Shown here: positions 37,301-44,647 of the stretch, piece by piece
Position numbering within the stretch: the stretch's first letter is position 1
Layout of the letters: each line of letters begins with the position of its first letter
From: CALVGQ01 sp964368495
Lineage (GTDB): Bacteria; Bacillota_I; Bacilli_A; Erysipelotrichales; Erysipelotrichaceae
Assembly: GCA_964368495.1 (NCBI GenBank)
Contig: CAYJAJ010000002.1
Coordinates: forward strand, 1-64,000
Length of the DNA: 64,000 bases
Direction: 5' to 3'
Notes under the pieces: model-generated
Seen by the model: only the letters and a program-made list of their open reading frames with translations
Databases searched by the model: none
What the model was told of the DNA's origin: nothing
Made by a program: the position numbers and the translations under genes

Positions 37301-37733
37301 TGATGGATACATTCCTCAAGATTTTGCGCCCCAAGACCTTGAAAAAATTGCAATGTACCAAAAAATTGATGAAATCTCTAATAGTGAAGAATTATTGAAC
37401 TACATGGACGAAATTCGTGATTACTTTGGACAGTTCCCAAATGCTGTGCGTTTATTATTTGAAAAGAAGCAACTTGAAATTTTAATTAATGACCCAAATA
37501 TTGATAGATTTCATGAAACAAAAGGTGGTGCAGAACTAATTTTAAGTGAATCTTTTAGTAATAACATTGATGGTATTAAGCTATTTGATGCTATTAATTC
37601 TATATCTAAGTCCATTAAAATAAAGTATGCTAACAACAAATTAATTATTACTTTACCCAAACATAAAAACATACTTGTTTTATCAATTGAAGTCATTACT
37701 AAAATAAAATCATGTACAATAAACGAAAATTAA
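34299..37733 (+). CDS. mfd: Transcription-repair coupling factor
   Basis: 1144 aa. The UvrB-like N-terminal module is followed by an RNA-polymerase-interacting domain (KDYIVHHQHGVGQYIQI near residue 480) and a RecG-like translocase. Walker A CGDVGFGKTE is near residue 625, motif II IIDEEQRFGVEH near 725, and LSATPIPRTLQMSLIG follows. The C-terminal TRCF domain ends the protein. It removes stalled RNA polymerase from lesions and recruits UvrA. Directly downstream of pth as in other Firmicutes. Confidence 0.97.
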   Translation: MMRQQLLDLVSSCPSVLELSKYKKELSCYSLVEETLIVAASFHKKPRNIVVIKDNPYQAQLFYQKITPLLQAQCVLFDVEESLRVQSISSLLEANAKRLETLKILLDNKPKICVTHIGALAHHMMKPSTFNNAKITLEINQEISMDELKHHCQNAGYTFSSRVEQPLCYAIRGGIIDIFSINYPHPIRIEFFDNEIESIRFFDISTQRTVSTTNTVELLCASEFLLDSEQVITLKQKTLEEFEMFRKKSPETAMILQDCLSLDIEFLENHIYEARLYPYLSYLDDTASLLDFIDSPQIVLSNEIKCKDHLLRMNEESILYIQEMVQEGQLLPHFSIYKDALSEIQKYSFTHINPFLNNLSTIRQTSLPTEPLHILSEIIAKQANDHTILLSLSEAEKNLIEPILLEKGLSIQNNFNLNQNGILFFPIELDEGFEITDKNLIVYTSKECFKKNKRTSRFSNKFNQAEALSSYQELHPKDYIVHHQHGVGQYIQIITKEIGGIHRDYLQILFKGNDELLVPLEQFNLVRKFVSREGVTPKLNKLGSSEWSKTKEKIKANVQDIAERLIQLYSSREDNIGFAFSEDTDDQILFDNDFEYELTNDQKEAIDHIKMDMMMPKPMDRLLCGDVGFGKTEVAIRASFKAVNDQKQVAFLCPTTILSLQHFKTFTKRFEKFAVNIAVINRFVSSAKQKQILQDLKEGRIDILIGTHRLLSKDVSFKDLGFLIIDEEQRFGVEHKEKIKELKQSIDVLSLSATPIPRTLQMSLIGVRQLSLLETPPSNRYPVQTYVVEKNKNLIIDVIQKELARDGQVFYLYNNIDQIYNIARSIQVELPDAKIAVAHGKMSREEIEDVMFYFSSGEYNILICTTIIETGIDIPNANTIIVENADRFGLSQLYQIKGRVGRSDRVAYAYLLVSKFKQLSEIASKRLQSIKEFSQLGSGYKIAMRDLTIRGAGDLLGPNQSGFIDAVGIDYYIEMLQEAINERKGIIKAEEEKRIKPLMKIDGYIPQDFAPQDLEKIAMYQKIDEISNSEELLNYMDEIRDYFGQFPNAVRLLFEKKQLEILINDPNIDRFHETKGGAELILSESFSNNIDGIKLFDAINSISKSIKIKYANNKLIITLPKHKNILVLSIEVITKIKSCTINEN

Positions 37734-37798
37734 TTTTTAAAGTATAAATTCAATGCTTCTTTCTCATAATAGTATTAGTTTTAAAGGAGAAGGCATAT

Positions 37799-38305
37799 AT
37801 GAAAGCTACAGGAATTGTTAGAAGATTAGATGATTTAGGGAGATTGGTTATTCCTAAAGAAATTAGAAAAATTTATAAACTAAAAGAAGGGGATTCGATT
37901 GAATTCTTTGTGTCCGACAATAAAGAAATCATCATAAAAAAATATCAACATCTCAGTGAAGATTTTACACAATTAGAAAATATGATTGAAACTTATCAGG
38001 ATTTATTTAAAAGTCCGTTACTTTTTTATGGAGATGACCAATTTGTATCAAAGCATGAAAATTTTGTATCAAAACAATTAACTGTTTCTACGATTGAAAA
38101 ACTTAAAGTATATAGTGAAGAAACCCTAAATAACATTCAAATGTTTGAAATTGATAACACAATTTTATCAATTACTGTCTTTCCATTAGTTATTGATAGC
38201 TTATGGGTTGGATCTTTCTTTATTAGTGATACAAATCCCACAGATAGTATGAAAAAAGTTATTTATAGTTTTATAAAACTGTTATCTCGTAATCTTAATG
38301 AATAA
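37799..38305 (+). CDS. spoVT: SpoVT-like AbrB-family transcription factor
   Basis: 168 aa. The AbrB swapped-hairpin domain MKATGIVRRLDDLGRLVIPK is nearly identical to Bacillus SpoVT, including EIRKIYKLKEGDSIE. The C-terminal part (residues 55-168) is more divergent but matches the GAF-like domain length. SpoVT controls late forespore genes in Bacillus. Located directly after mfd, its conserved place. AAAGGAGAAGG precedes the start. Confidence 0.92.
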   Translation: MKATGIVRRLDDLGRLVIPKEIRKIYKLKEGDSIEFFVSDNKEIIIKKYQHLSEDFTQLENMIETYQDLFKSPLLFYGDDQFVSKHENFVSKQLTVSTIEKLKVYSEETLNNIQMFEIDNTILSITVFPLVIDSLWVGSFFISDTNPTDSMKKVIYSFIKLLSRNLNE

Positions 38306-38333
38306 ATGATATGATACTTATAGAGGTGAAATA

Positions 38334-38582
38334 ATGCGCTTAGATAAGTATTGTAAAGTATCAAGATTGTTAAAAAGACGAACTATTTCTAAAGAGTTAG
38401 CTTTAAATGAAAGAATATTTGTAAATGGTAAAGCAGCTAAACCATCTTATGATGTTAAAGTCAACGATTTAATCACAATTATTTTTGGAGAACGCAAAAT
38501 AACCATACGTGTTTTAGAGTTGCAAGACAGCACAAAAAAAGCTGATGCTTCTTCTTTATATGAAGTAGTTGAAACAAATTAA
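38334..38582 (+). CDS. rqcP: S4-domain protein RqcP (YabO)
   Basis: 82 aa, one S4 RNA-binding domain (MRLDKYCKVSRLLKRRTISK, then NERIFVNGKAAKPSYDVKVND). RqcP helps RqcH add Ala tails to stalled nascent chains on 50S subunits in Bacillus. It sits between spoVT and yabP; Bacillus yabM and yabN (MazG) between them are missing. Starts after AGAGGTGAAATA. Confidence 0.92.
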   Translation: MRLDKYCKVSRLLKRRTISKELALNERIFVNGKAAKPSYDVKVNDLITIIFGERKITIRVLELQDSTKKADASSLYEVVETN

Positions 38583-38630
38583 GTAATATAATTAACCTCT
38601 TGCACATATATTAAAGCAGGAGGTATTTTT

Positions 38631-38924
38631 ATGAGCGACATGCCTATTAAATTTGAAACAAACCCTTACCACAGATGTACTTTGAACGATCGAAAAGTAT
38701 TAGAACTTACAGGAGTAAAGCAAATAGATAGCTTTGATTCTCATGAGTTTTTACTAGAGACTTCACAAGGATGGTGCATCATTCAAGGTAAAGAATTGAC
38801 TTTAGATAAACTCGATACTGATCGTGGTGAGTTAATTATACGTGGTTTAATTGACGTTATTCAATATTTAGAAAGTAAATCAACTAGTGATAAAACCGGA
38901 TTCATCAAAAGGCTATTTCAATGA
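38631..38924 (+). CDS. yabP: Sporulation protein YabP
   Basis: 97 aa, YabP/YqfC family (NDRKVLELTGVKQIDSFDSH, LETSQGWCIIQGKELT). In Bacillus it belongs to the mother-cell sigma-E regulon and is required for spore development. AGCAGGAGG precedes its ATG. Its stop overlaps the yabQ start (ATGA). Presence of this gene and yabQ suggests a sporulation programme. Confidence 0.9.
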   Translation: MSDMPIKFETNPYHRCTLNDRKVLELTGVKQIDSFDSHEFLLETSQGWCIIQGKELTLDKLDTDRGELIIRGLIDVIQYLESKSTSDKTGFIKRLFQ

Positions 38925-39379
38925 TTTTATTGCCACAACAATTCCAAATGTTGATGCTTCATTTATTAATGGGCTGGCTTTTTGGTTTGTTGTTTAATAT
39001 TCAAAATTGCATTAATATTGCTTTTTTCAATAGTAATCTTAAAAAATTTTTTGAATTCCTTTTTTTTACTTGTTTCACTATATTTTTTTATTATTTTTTA
39101 TTTCATTTAAATGGTGGATTTACTCAGTTATATTGCATATTTCTTTTTATTTTTGGTGTTTTTCTATATTTTAAATTTTATTTAAATACATTTTCTCCTT
39201 TTATAAGTATTTTAATAAGTAAAGTTAACTTCGTTTTGAAAATGTCAAAACTTGCATTTTACAAGATGACTGATATAATAGTAAATACACTAAAAATAAA
39301 AAAGCGGGGTATAAAGTTTGAAAAAAAGAAGAGTCGTAAAAACAAGAAAACCAAGAAAAGAATTGATAATGCTATTTAG
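38921..39379 (+). CDS. yabQ: Spore cortex protein YabQ
   Basis: 152 aa. Four hydrophobic segments (about residues 8-28, 40-62, 68-88, 90-105) are followed by a basic C-terminal tail. QFQMLMLHLLMGWLFGLLFN matches the YabQ family start. In Bacillus it is needed for cortex formation. It is shorter than Bacillus YabQ (about 210 aa). Its last 62 nt overlap the start of the next gene in another frame, an unusually large overlap. Confidence 0.82.
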   Translation: MILLPQQFQMLMLHLLMGWLFGLLFNIQNCINIAFFNSNLKKFFEFLFFTCFTIFFYYFLFHLNGGFTQLYCIFLFIFGVFLYFKFYLNTFSPFISILISKVNFVLKMSKLAFYKMTDIIVNTLKIKKRGIKFEKKKSRKNKKTKKRIDNAI

Positions 39380-39737
39380 CTTTATTATTTTATCAATTTC
39401 TGCATATTTATTATATACAATAGTTATGGAAGTAACGAGAACGATAGAATTACAAAATAAACTTGAACTTGTTCAGGCAGAATTGGATGTAATTACTGAT
39501 CAAAACAGAAAATTATCTTCTCAAGTTGATAAATTGGAAAATCCTGACTATGTGCAAAATTATGCGCGTGGCAAATACATGTTATCAAAACAAGGGGAAG
39601 ATATTTATTATCTTCCTGGAGAGTTAGACAACATGAATGATGATTCTTCAAACACTAGTATTATGGACGAAACAACAACACAAACTGATACAAATAACAC
39701 AGAAGAACCTACTACATCCACTAATAACGATGAATAA
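39318..39737 (+). CDS. divIC: Septum formation protein DivIC (FtsB-like)
   Basis: 139 aa bitopic protein. The basic cytoplasmic tail (KKRRVVKTRKPRKE) is followed by a membrane segment (MLFSFIILSISAYLLYTIV, residues 18-36). A coiled coil (ELQNKLELVQAELDVITDQN) and the family DYVQNYARGKYMLSKQGE come next, then a Thr/Asn/Glu-rich low-complexity end. It acts in the divisome with FtsL/DivIB. The start appears to be TTG at 39318 after AGCGGGGT; the next option, ATG at 39369, would remove the whole cytoplasmic tail. Confidence 0.9.
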   Translation: MKKRRVVKTRKPRKELIMLFSFIILSISAYLLYTIVMEVTRTIELQNKLELVQAELDVITDQNRKLSSQVDKLENPDYVQNYARGKYMLSKQGEDIYYLPGELDNMNDDSSNTSIMDETTTQTDTNNTEEPTTSTNNDE

Positions 39738-39769
39738 GTACAGATTAATATATCTGTACTTTTTTTTCG
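39735..39769 (+). terminator. Terminator after divIC
   Basis: AAGTACAGAT and ATCTGTACTT arms, short loop, then a run of T. Confidence 0.85.
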
Positions 39770-39828
39770 ACATCCTTCGACATATACTTTGTCATAAAAT
39801 GTCATCAAAGAAAGGTAGGGATAAAAGT

Positions 39829-40518
39829 ATGAAAGGTCCTGGAATCAAAGAATACATTAAAGTATTAAATGAACTAAAAACAAATGCAAATAACGAAGGA
39901 GTTAAATATATTGAAGTTAATTCAAAAAAACTACATGAAATTGTATCTCCAAACCATGCTACTATGCCGACGTGCTGTCAAGCAATTTACAAACTAATGC
40001 TAGAGGGAGATGAAATATTACGTAGACCAAAGGGACAAACTGGATATGGTTCGCACCTTGATGTTAGATTTTATACAGATAATTTAGTTAATCGTGTGGC
40101 TGTTTTTCCACCCAAGAAAAGAGGGAGACCTGCAAAAAACGAACACGAAAAGATGCAAGATAGAATTCTTCGAACAAACAGAAATACTGACAGCCTATTA
40201 CAACTTGTAACTTTATGGTTGAACGAAAGAGGGTGGCAGACTACAATTTTTGACAACATTATTGAAGCACAAAAAGATGAAATGAAATGGCTAGTAAATG
40301 TTCAAGGTTCAAAAAGAGGAAGAAAACAACCATTGCCTCTTAAATTAAATACAATTTTAAAAGATTTAGAAGATGAAGAAGCATTATATAGCATTGCATT
40401 TAATGACTCTACACTTTATCGCAAACAGTGGAACGAACTTCCTAAACTATTAAAAAACAAGTTGAATATGAGTGTACTTTTAGCTGATAAAATAGGTAAT
40501 ATTCAAGAGGTAAAATAA
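39829..40518 (+). CDS. Uncharacterised protein with two AT-hook-like motifs
   Basis: 229 aa, not assigned to a named family. The first 85 residues look like a small mixed alpha/beta or winged-helix domain (HATMPTCCQAIYKLM, GYGSHLDVRFYTDN). Then comes PPKKRGRPAKNEHEK, a classical AT-hook core (RGRP) that binds the minor groove of AT DNA. A second basic stretch, GSKRGRKQPLP (about residues 160-170), resembles another hook. The C-terminal half is helical. No signal or membrane segment. Transcribed alone after the divIC terminator with AAGGTAGGG upstream. DNA binding is inferred. Confidence 0.75.
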   Translation: MKGPGIKEYIKVLNELKTNANNEGVKYIEVNSKKLHEIVSPNHATMPTCCQAIYKLMLEGDEILRRPKGQTGYGSHLDVRFYTDNLVNRVAVFPPKKRGRPAKNEHEKMQDRILRTNRNTDSLLQLVTLWLNERGWQTTIFDNIIEAQKDEMKWLVNVQGSKRGRKQPLPLKLNTILKDLEDEEALYSIAFNDSTLYRKQWNELPKLLKNKLNMSVLLADKIGNIQEVK

Positions 40519-40542
40519 AATTTAGTAAATATATTAAATAGT

Positions 40543-40560
40543 TTGTTAAATTATTAACAA
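40543..40560 (+). promoter_or_regulatory. Perfect Rex operator upstream of the fumarate-reductase-like gene
   Basis: TTGTTAAATTATTAACAA matches exactly the clostridial-type Rex consensus TTGTTAANNNNTTAACAA; the symmetry extends by one more pair to 40542-40561. Rex is the NADH/NAD+-responsive repressor of fermentative and anaerobic reductive genes. The site ends five bases before the -35 box. Confidence 0.82.
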
Positions 40561-40565
40561 ATATC

Positions 40566-40594
40566 TTGCGTTTCTTATTTCTCGGTCATATAAT
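40566..40594 (+). promoter_or_regulatory. Promoter for the fumarate-reductase-like gene
   Basis: TTGCGT (40566-40571) and perfect TATAAT (40589-40594), 17-bp spacing, 26 bp upstream of the start codon. Confidence 0.75.
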
Positions 40595-40620
40595 TGATGT
40601 GGGAAACCGGAGGAAATGAA

Positions 40621-42201
40621 ATGAAGAAATTATTAGTTTTATTATTAAGTGGTTTACTTGTGTTAGGTGGTTGTACTACAAGTAATACTTCACCTGATTC
40701 AACTGAAACACCTGATTCAACCGAAGATACTGTATCTACTTCTGCAGATGTTATTATTGTAGGTGCTGGTGGAGCTGGTCTTACTGCTGCTATCGAAGCA
40801 GCTGATGCTGGAAAATCGGTAATTATTCTTGAAAAATTACTAATGACTGGTGGAAATACTGTTCGTTCTACTGGAGGTATGAATGCTGCAAACACTCCTG
40901 TTCAAGATGAGATGGTATTTGATATTGAAAAAGAATCTGCAGGCGTTGATAATATGATTGCTTCTGCAAAAGCAGATTACCCTGAGCTTGCTGAACTTAC
41001 TGAAACAGTAGAATCTCAGTGGAATGAATTCAAAGCTAACCCTGAAGGTTACTTTGATACAGAAGAATTGTTTATGTTAGACACACTTGTTGGAGGGAAT
41101 AACATTAACAATCACGAATTAGTTACAATCTTAGCTAATCAGTCAAAAGATAGTATTGCTTGGTTAGAGACTTTTGATGCAAGTTTATCTCTTGTTGGTA
41201 GTTTTGGAGGAGCTAGTGTTAAACGTATTCATAAACCAGTAAACGATGAAGGACAAAGCATTGCAGTTGGTAGTTACTTAGTTCCAATCTTAACTGAGAC
41301 TGCAAAAGAGAAGGGTGTAGAAATTATTTTTGAAACCGAAGTGACAGAATTAGTTGTTACTGACAATGCTGTAACTGGAGTAAAAGCAGGAGATGTAACA
41401 TATGATGCAAAATCTGTTATTATTGCTACTGGTGGTTTTGGATATAATCTTGATATGGTATTAGAATACAAGCCTGAATATGAAGGTTTTGTATCAACTA
41501 ACTCTCCAAGTATAACTGGAGACGGTATAAAAATGGCACAAGCAATTGGTGCTGCTACTGTAGATATGGAACAAGTTCAAATTCATCCAACTGTACATCA
41601 AGAAACTAGTGCTTTAATTACTGAAGGATTACGTGGAGATGGTGCAATTATGGTTAATAACGATGGAGTTCGTTTCTGTAATGAAGTTGGAACTCGTGAT
41701 GATGTGTCTGCTTCAATTGTTGCACAACCTGATGGGGGTGCTTGGTTAGTTGTTGATCAGAAAATGGTTGATGCATCTGCTGTAATCGCTGGATATATAA
41801 GTAAAGGTTATACTGTTGAAGGATCTACTGTTGAGGAATTAGCAACTGCTATGAATGTTGATTCTACTGCACTTACTACTACTCTTGATACTTGGAATGC
41901 AGCAGTTGATGCTGGTAACGATGCTGAGTTCGGAAGAACAAGCTTTGCTAATAAACTTGATACTGGAAATTTCTACGCTATCTACGTTGCACCTGGTGTT
42001 CACCATACAATGGGTGGTTTAGAAATCAATGCTAACACTGAAGTTTTAAATGAAAGTGGAGAAGTTATTAGTGGATTATATGCAGCTGGGGAAGTAACTG
42101 GTGGTATCCACGGTTCTAATCGTCTTGGTGGTAACGCTGTTTCTGATGTTATCGTATTTGGTCGCATTGCTGGACAAAATGCAGCTGCACATGCAGAATA
42201 G
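40621..42201 (+). CDS. Extracytoplasmic fumarate reductase-like flavoprotein (lipoprotein)
   Basis: 526 aa. A lipobox VLGGC (Cys19) is followed by a Ser/Thr/Asp-rich linker. Residues from about 40 hold the FAD motif DVIIVGAGGAGLTAAIEAAD. All catalytic residues of the fumarate reductase/flavocytochrome c family can be matched: His in QIHPTVH, Arg in EVGTRDDVSAS, His in GVHHTMGG and Arg in GSNRLGGNA. No heme motif (CXXCH) and no FMN-binding domain are present, so its electron donor is separate. Fumarate, urocanate or another unsaturated acid could be the substrate. GGAGGAAATGAA precedes the ATG. Confidence 0.88.
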   Translation: MKKLLVLLLSGLLVLGGCTTSNTSPDSTETPDSTEDTVSTSADVIIVGAGGAGLTAAIEAADAGKSVIILEKLLMTGGNTVRSTGGMNAANTPVQDEMVFDIEKESAGVDNMIASAKADYPELAELTETVESQWNEFKANPEGYFDTEELFMLDTLVGGNNINNHELVTILANQSKDSIAWLETFDASLSLVGSFGGASVKRIHKPVNDEGQSIAVGSYLVPILTETAKEKGVEIIFETEVTELVVTDNAVTGVKAGDVTYDAKSVIIATGGFGYNLDMVLEYKPEYEGFVSTNSPSITGDGIKMAQAIGAATVDMEQVQIHPTVHQETSALITEGLRGDGAIMVNNDGVRFCNEVGTRDDVSASIVAQPDGGAWLVVDQKMVDASAVIAGYISKGYTVEGSTVEELATAMNVDSTALTTTLDTWNAAVDAGNDAEFGRTSFANKLDTGNFYAIYVAPGVHHTMGGLEINANTEVLNESGEVISGLYAAGEVTGGIHGSNRLGGNAVSDVIVFGRIAGQNAAAHAE

Positions 42202-42222
42202 TTAATTTTACATACAAATTTT

Positions 42223-42253
42223 TAAAGGAGCTTATTTATGAGTTCCTTTTTTT
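42223..42253 (+). terminator. Terminator after the flavoprotein gene
   Basis: AAAGGAGCT, loop, AGTTCCTTTTTTT. Confidence 0.75.
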
Positions 42254-42350
42254 ATTTTTTATTTTTGAAAACACATTTACTTTTTAAAATTCAAACCATA
42301 TACTTAATTAAGAACAACATAGTTATATTTGAAGTTAAGGAGTAACAACA

Positions 42351-43538
42351 ATGAAAAGTAAATTTTTGAATCCTGTTTCAATATTTTTTTATATCACTAT
42401 TCTTCAGAGTGTAGCTGCTAATCTAGCTCATCCAGTTACTCCAACATTACTTCAAAACTTAAAACTTGAAGATTATATGTTTGGGGTTGCATTTGCAGCC
42501 ATGTCATTAGCACAGTTTATATTCTCTCCTTTTTGGGGAAAGATGATTAATGTTTTCTCTGAAAGAAGAATTATGGCTTTTGGCTGTTTTGGTTACTCTA
42601 TTTCTCAATTTCTATTTATGATTGCATCAAATCCATTTGATATTATATTGGCACGTACTCTTGCAGGGTTTTTTATGAGTGGAACTATGGTGTGTGCTTT
42701 AACTTATATTATTTATATTTCAAACAATGAAAACAGAGGCCAAAATTTAACGATTTATGCAACTATCACAACTGTTTCAAGCACTTTTGGATATTTAATT
42801 GGTGGTTTGCTGGGAGATATAAATATAGAATTTTCTTTCATATTACAAGTTATACTTTTAGTTATTGTTAGTTTTTTACATTATTCAATGCTTGTTACTA
42901 GAGAAAATTTAAAACCTTATGATGCATCTTCAATGTTAAAAGAGGCAAACCCATTAAAGTCTTTTGTTGAAATAAGGACTTACTTATCAAAATTACTTCT
43001 TATTTTATTTGTTGTTTCGTTTGTTTCTAGTTTAGCGACAACAGCTTATGATCAATCATTTAATTATTATATAAAAGATATATTTGATTTTCCACCATCG
43101 TATAACGGTATAATTAAAGCTACCGTTGGAGTTGTTTCTTTAATTACTAATTTAACGCTTTGTATTTGGATTATGAAGAAAAAGTTCATTTCTTCTTCTT
43201 TAACTTTCGTATTTTTAGCATGTTCTTTCTTTTTATTTGCAATAACCCAAATAAATGATATTACTTATTTTTTGCTATTTAACATTTTGTTTTTTGCATG
43301 CAATTCTATTTATTTGCCATTATTACAAAATCTTTGTGCTAAATACGGAAATTCACAAAGTAGTGGAACAATTATTGGTTTTTATAATTCGATGAAGTCT
43401 TTAGGAATGATTTTAGGTGCACTCATCTCAGGATTTGTTTATACTATTAATCCACAGTATCCTTTTATTTGCGCATCCCTATGTTTCTTTATATCTACTA
43501 TTTTTACTTTTTTATATCATACAAAATCAAAAGATTGA
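42351..43538 (+). CDS. MFS-family transporter
   Basis: 395 aa, 12 predicted membrane helices. The loop between helices 2 and 3 reads FWGKMINVFSERRIM, a variant of the MFS motif A, and LARTLAGFFMSGTMV lies in helix 4. It resembles drug/H+ antiporters (DHA1), but the substrate is unknown. AAGGAGTAACAACA precedes the start. Its last 12 nt overlap the convergent carboxypeptidase gene. Confidence 0.87.
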   Translation: MKSKFLNPVSIFFYITILQSVAANLAHPVTPTLLQNLKLEDYMFGVAFAAMSLAQFIFSPFWGKMINVFSERRIMAFGCFGYSISQFLFMIASNPFDIILARTLAGFFMSGTMVCALTYIIYISNNENRGQNLTIYATITTVSSTFGYLIGGLLGDINIEFSFILQVILLVIVSFLHYSMLVTRENLKPYDASSMLKEANPLKSFVEIRTYLSKLLLILFVVSFVSSLATTAYDQSFNYYIKDIFDFPPSYNGIIKATVGVVSLITNLTLCIWIMKKKFISSSLTFVFLACSFFLFAITQINDITYFLLFNILFFACNSIYLPLLQNLCAKYGNSQSSGTIIGFYNSMKSLGMILGALISGFVYTINPQYPFICASLCFFISTIFTFLYHTKSKD

Positions 43539-44219
43539 AATTAGTCCGTAGTATTCTTCTAATGTGCATTTGGAATTATAGACTTTCAAAGATTCTACTT
43601 TTCCTATATATCTAAAATGCCACGGTTCAAATATATATCCGGTAATCGGCTCTTTTTCTTTTGGATATCTTAAAATAAACCCAAATAAATGAGCATTTTC
43701 ATTTAGCCATACTCCTTCTTTGGTAGACTCAAAACACTCTTCTAATAAACAATTCATCGATGCAGATGACAAATCAACAGCTAATCCTGTTTGATGTTCG
43801 CTTTCTCCAGGTTTAGCACTGTATCTGTTTGCGTTTGCATCATTAGCTATATTTTTTTTATATAAATTCTCTTGATAATCATATGATCTAAATGCACTTA
43901 TTAATAATAGATTTATTTCTTCTTTTTCTGCATACTCAAACATTTCTTCAAGCGAATGAGCAGCTTCTTCTCTTAAATACATTTCTTCTTTAATTGATGA
44001 TACATTTGGTATTACTAAGTCACTAGGATAATATTCTTTATCTAATGGTCTATTTTTATTGATTATCACTTGTATGCTGTCATTACTATCAATATCAATT
44101 TCACTTGATAAGACAACATCATTTACATATTTTACAGGTTCTTTTCTTTCTTCTTCACCAATACAAAAATTTCCAAATATTAACAACAAAATAAACATTA
44201 ATCCGTATTTTATATACAC
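43527..44219 (-). CDS. VanY-type D-alanyl-D-alanine carboxypeptidase (M15B)
   Basis: 230 aa. A short hydrophobic N-terminus (YIKYGLMFILLLIFGNFC) is probably a signal or anchor. The zinc and catalytic motifs SEHQTGLAVDLS and EPWHFRYIG are intact, and LLISAFRSYDYQ is typical. It trims the terminal D-Ala of peptidoglycan stem peptides. The best start is GTG at 44219, placed five bases after AAGGTG; an earlier in-frame codon overlaps that site. It is adjacent to oriC and transcribed away from dnaA. No vancomycin-resistance genes are nearby. Confidence 0.88.
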   Translation of the reverse strand: MYIKYGLMFILLLIFGNFCIGEEERKEPVKYVNDVVLSSEIDIDSNDSIQVIINKNRPLDKEYYPSDLVIPNVSSIKEEMYLREEAAHSLEEMFEYAEKEEINLLLISAFRSYDYQENLYKKNIANDANANRYSAKPGESEHQTGLAVDLSSASMNCLLEECFESTKEGVWLNENAHLFGFILRYPKEKEPITGYIFEPWHFRYIGKVESLKVYNSKCTLEEYYGLISIF

Positions 44220-44290
44220 ATAATCACCTTCTAACAATATTATGCACAAAAAAACAACTTTTATATCAGCATATATTTATATTTATCGTA

Positions 44291-44561
44291 TTATTAACAA
44301 ATTAATAACACCTCAACATTTGTATTTATCAACATAATGTGGATAAGTGTTTAACTCATGATTTTCCTTTATTTAAAGGTTTTTTTTATATACATAAGAT
44401 GTTGAAAGAGTTATTAATTTTATTTTTTTAAACAATTTTCCACAAAAAAATATGAACATTCTTTTTATTCACAGTTTATCCACACAGTAAAGTTGTGGAT
44501 ATTGTGGATAAGTATCAAAAAATCCTATAAATTATAGCTTTTTTTTAGATTGTTTTCCACA
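44291..44561. other. oriC: oriC, upstream DnaA-box cluster
   Basis: Between the carboxypeptidase gene and dnaA there is a 430-bp AT-rich region with eight DnaA boxes. Perfect TTATCCACA/TGTGGATAA boxes are at 44338-44346 (reverse), 44476-44484 (forward) and 44503-44511 (reverse). Close matches are at 44326-44334, 44436-44444, 44465-44473, 44494-44502 and 44553-44561. The stretch at about 44380-44435 is a candidate unwinding segment. The layout resembles the bipartite Bacillus origin with dnaA in the middle. Confidence 0.88.
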
Positions 44562-44647
44562 GTGTTTGTTTGTAAGTAATATATTTGTTTTTTAGTGTAT
44601 AAAAGTTATTCATATTGTTGTAATATTATATAACAAGGAGGGGTAGA

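Noticed and set aside
43527..44219. Vancomycin resistance locus
   Set aside because: VanY-type M15 peptidases are common housekeeping enzymes and no vanHAX or vanRS genes are nearby.
44291..44308. TTATTAACAAATTAATAA as a Rex box near dnaA
   Set aside because: It is a perfect inverted repeat but differs from the Rex consensus at the key G and C positions; AT-rich origins contain such repeats by chance.
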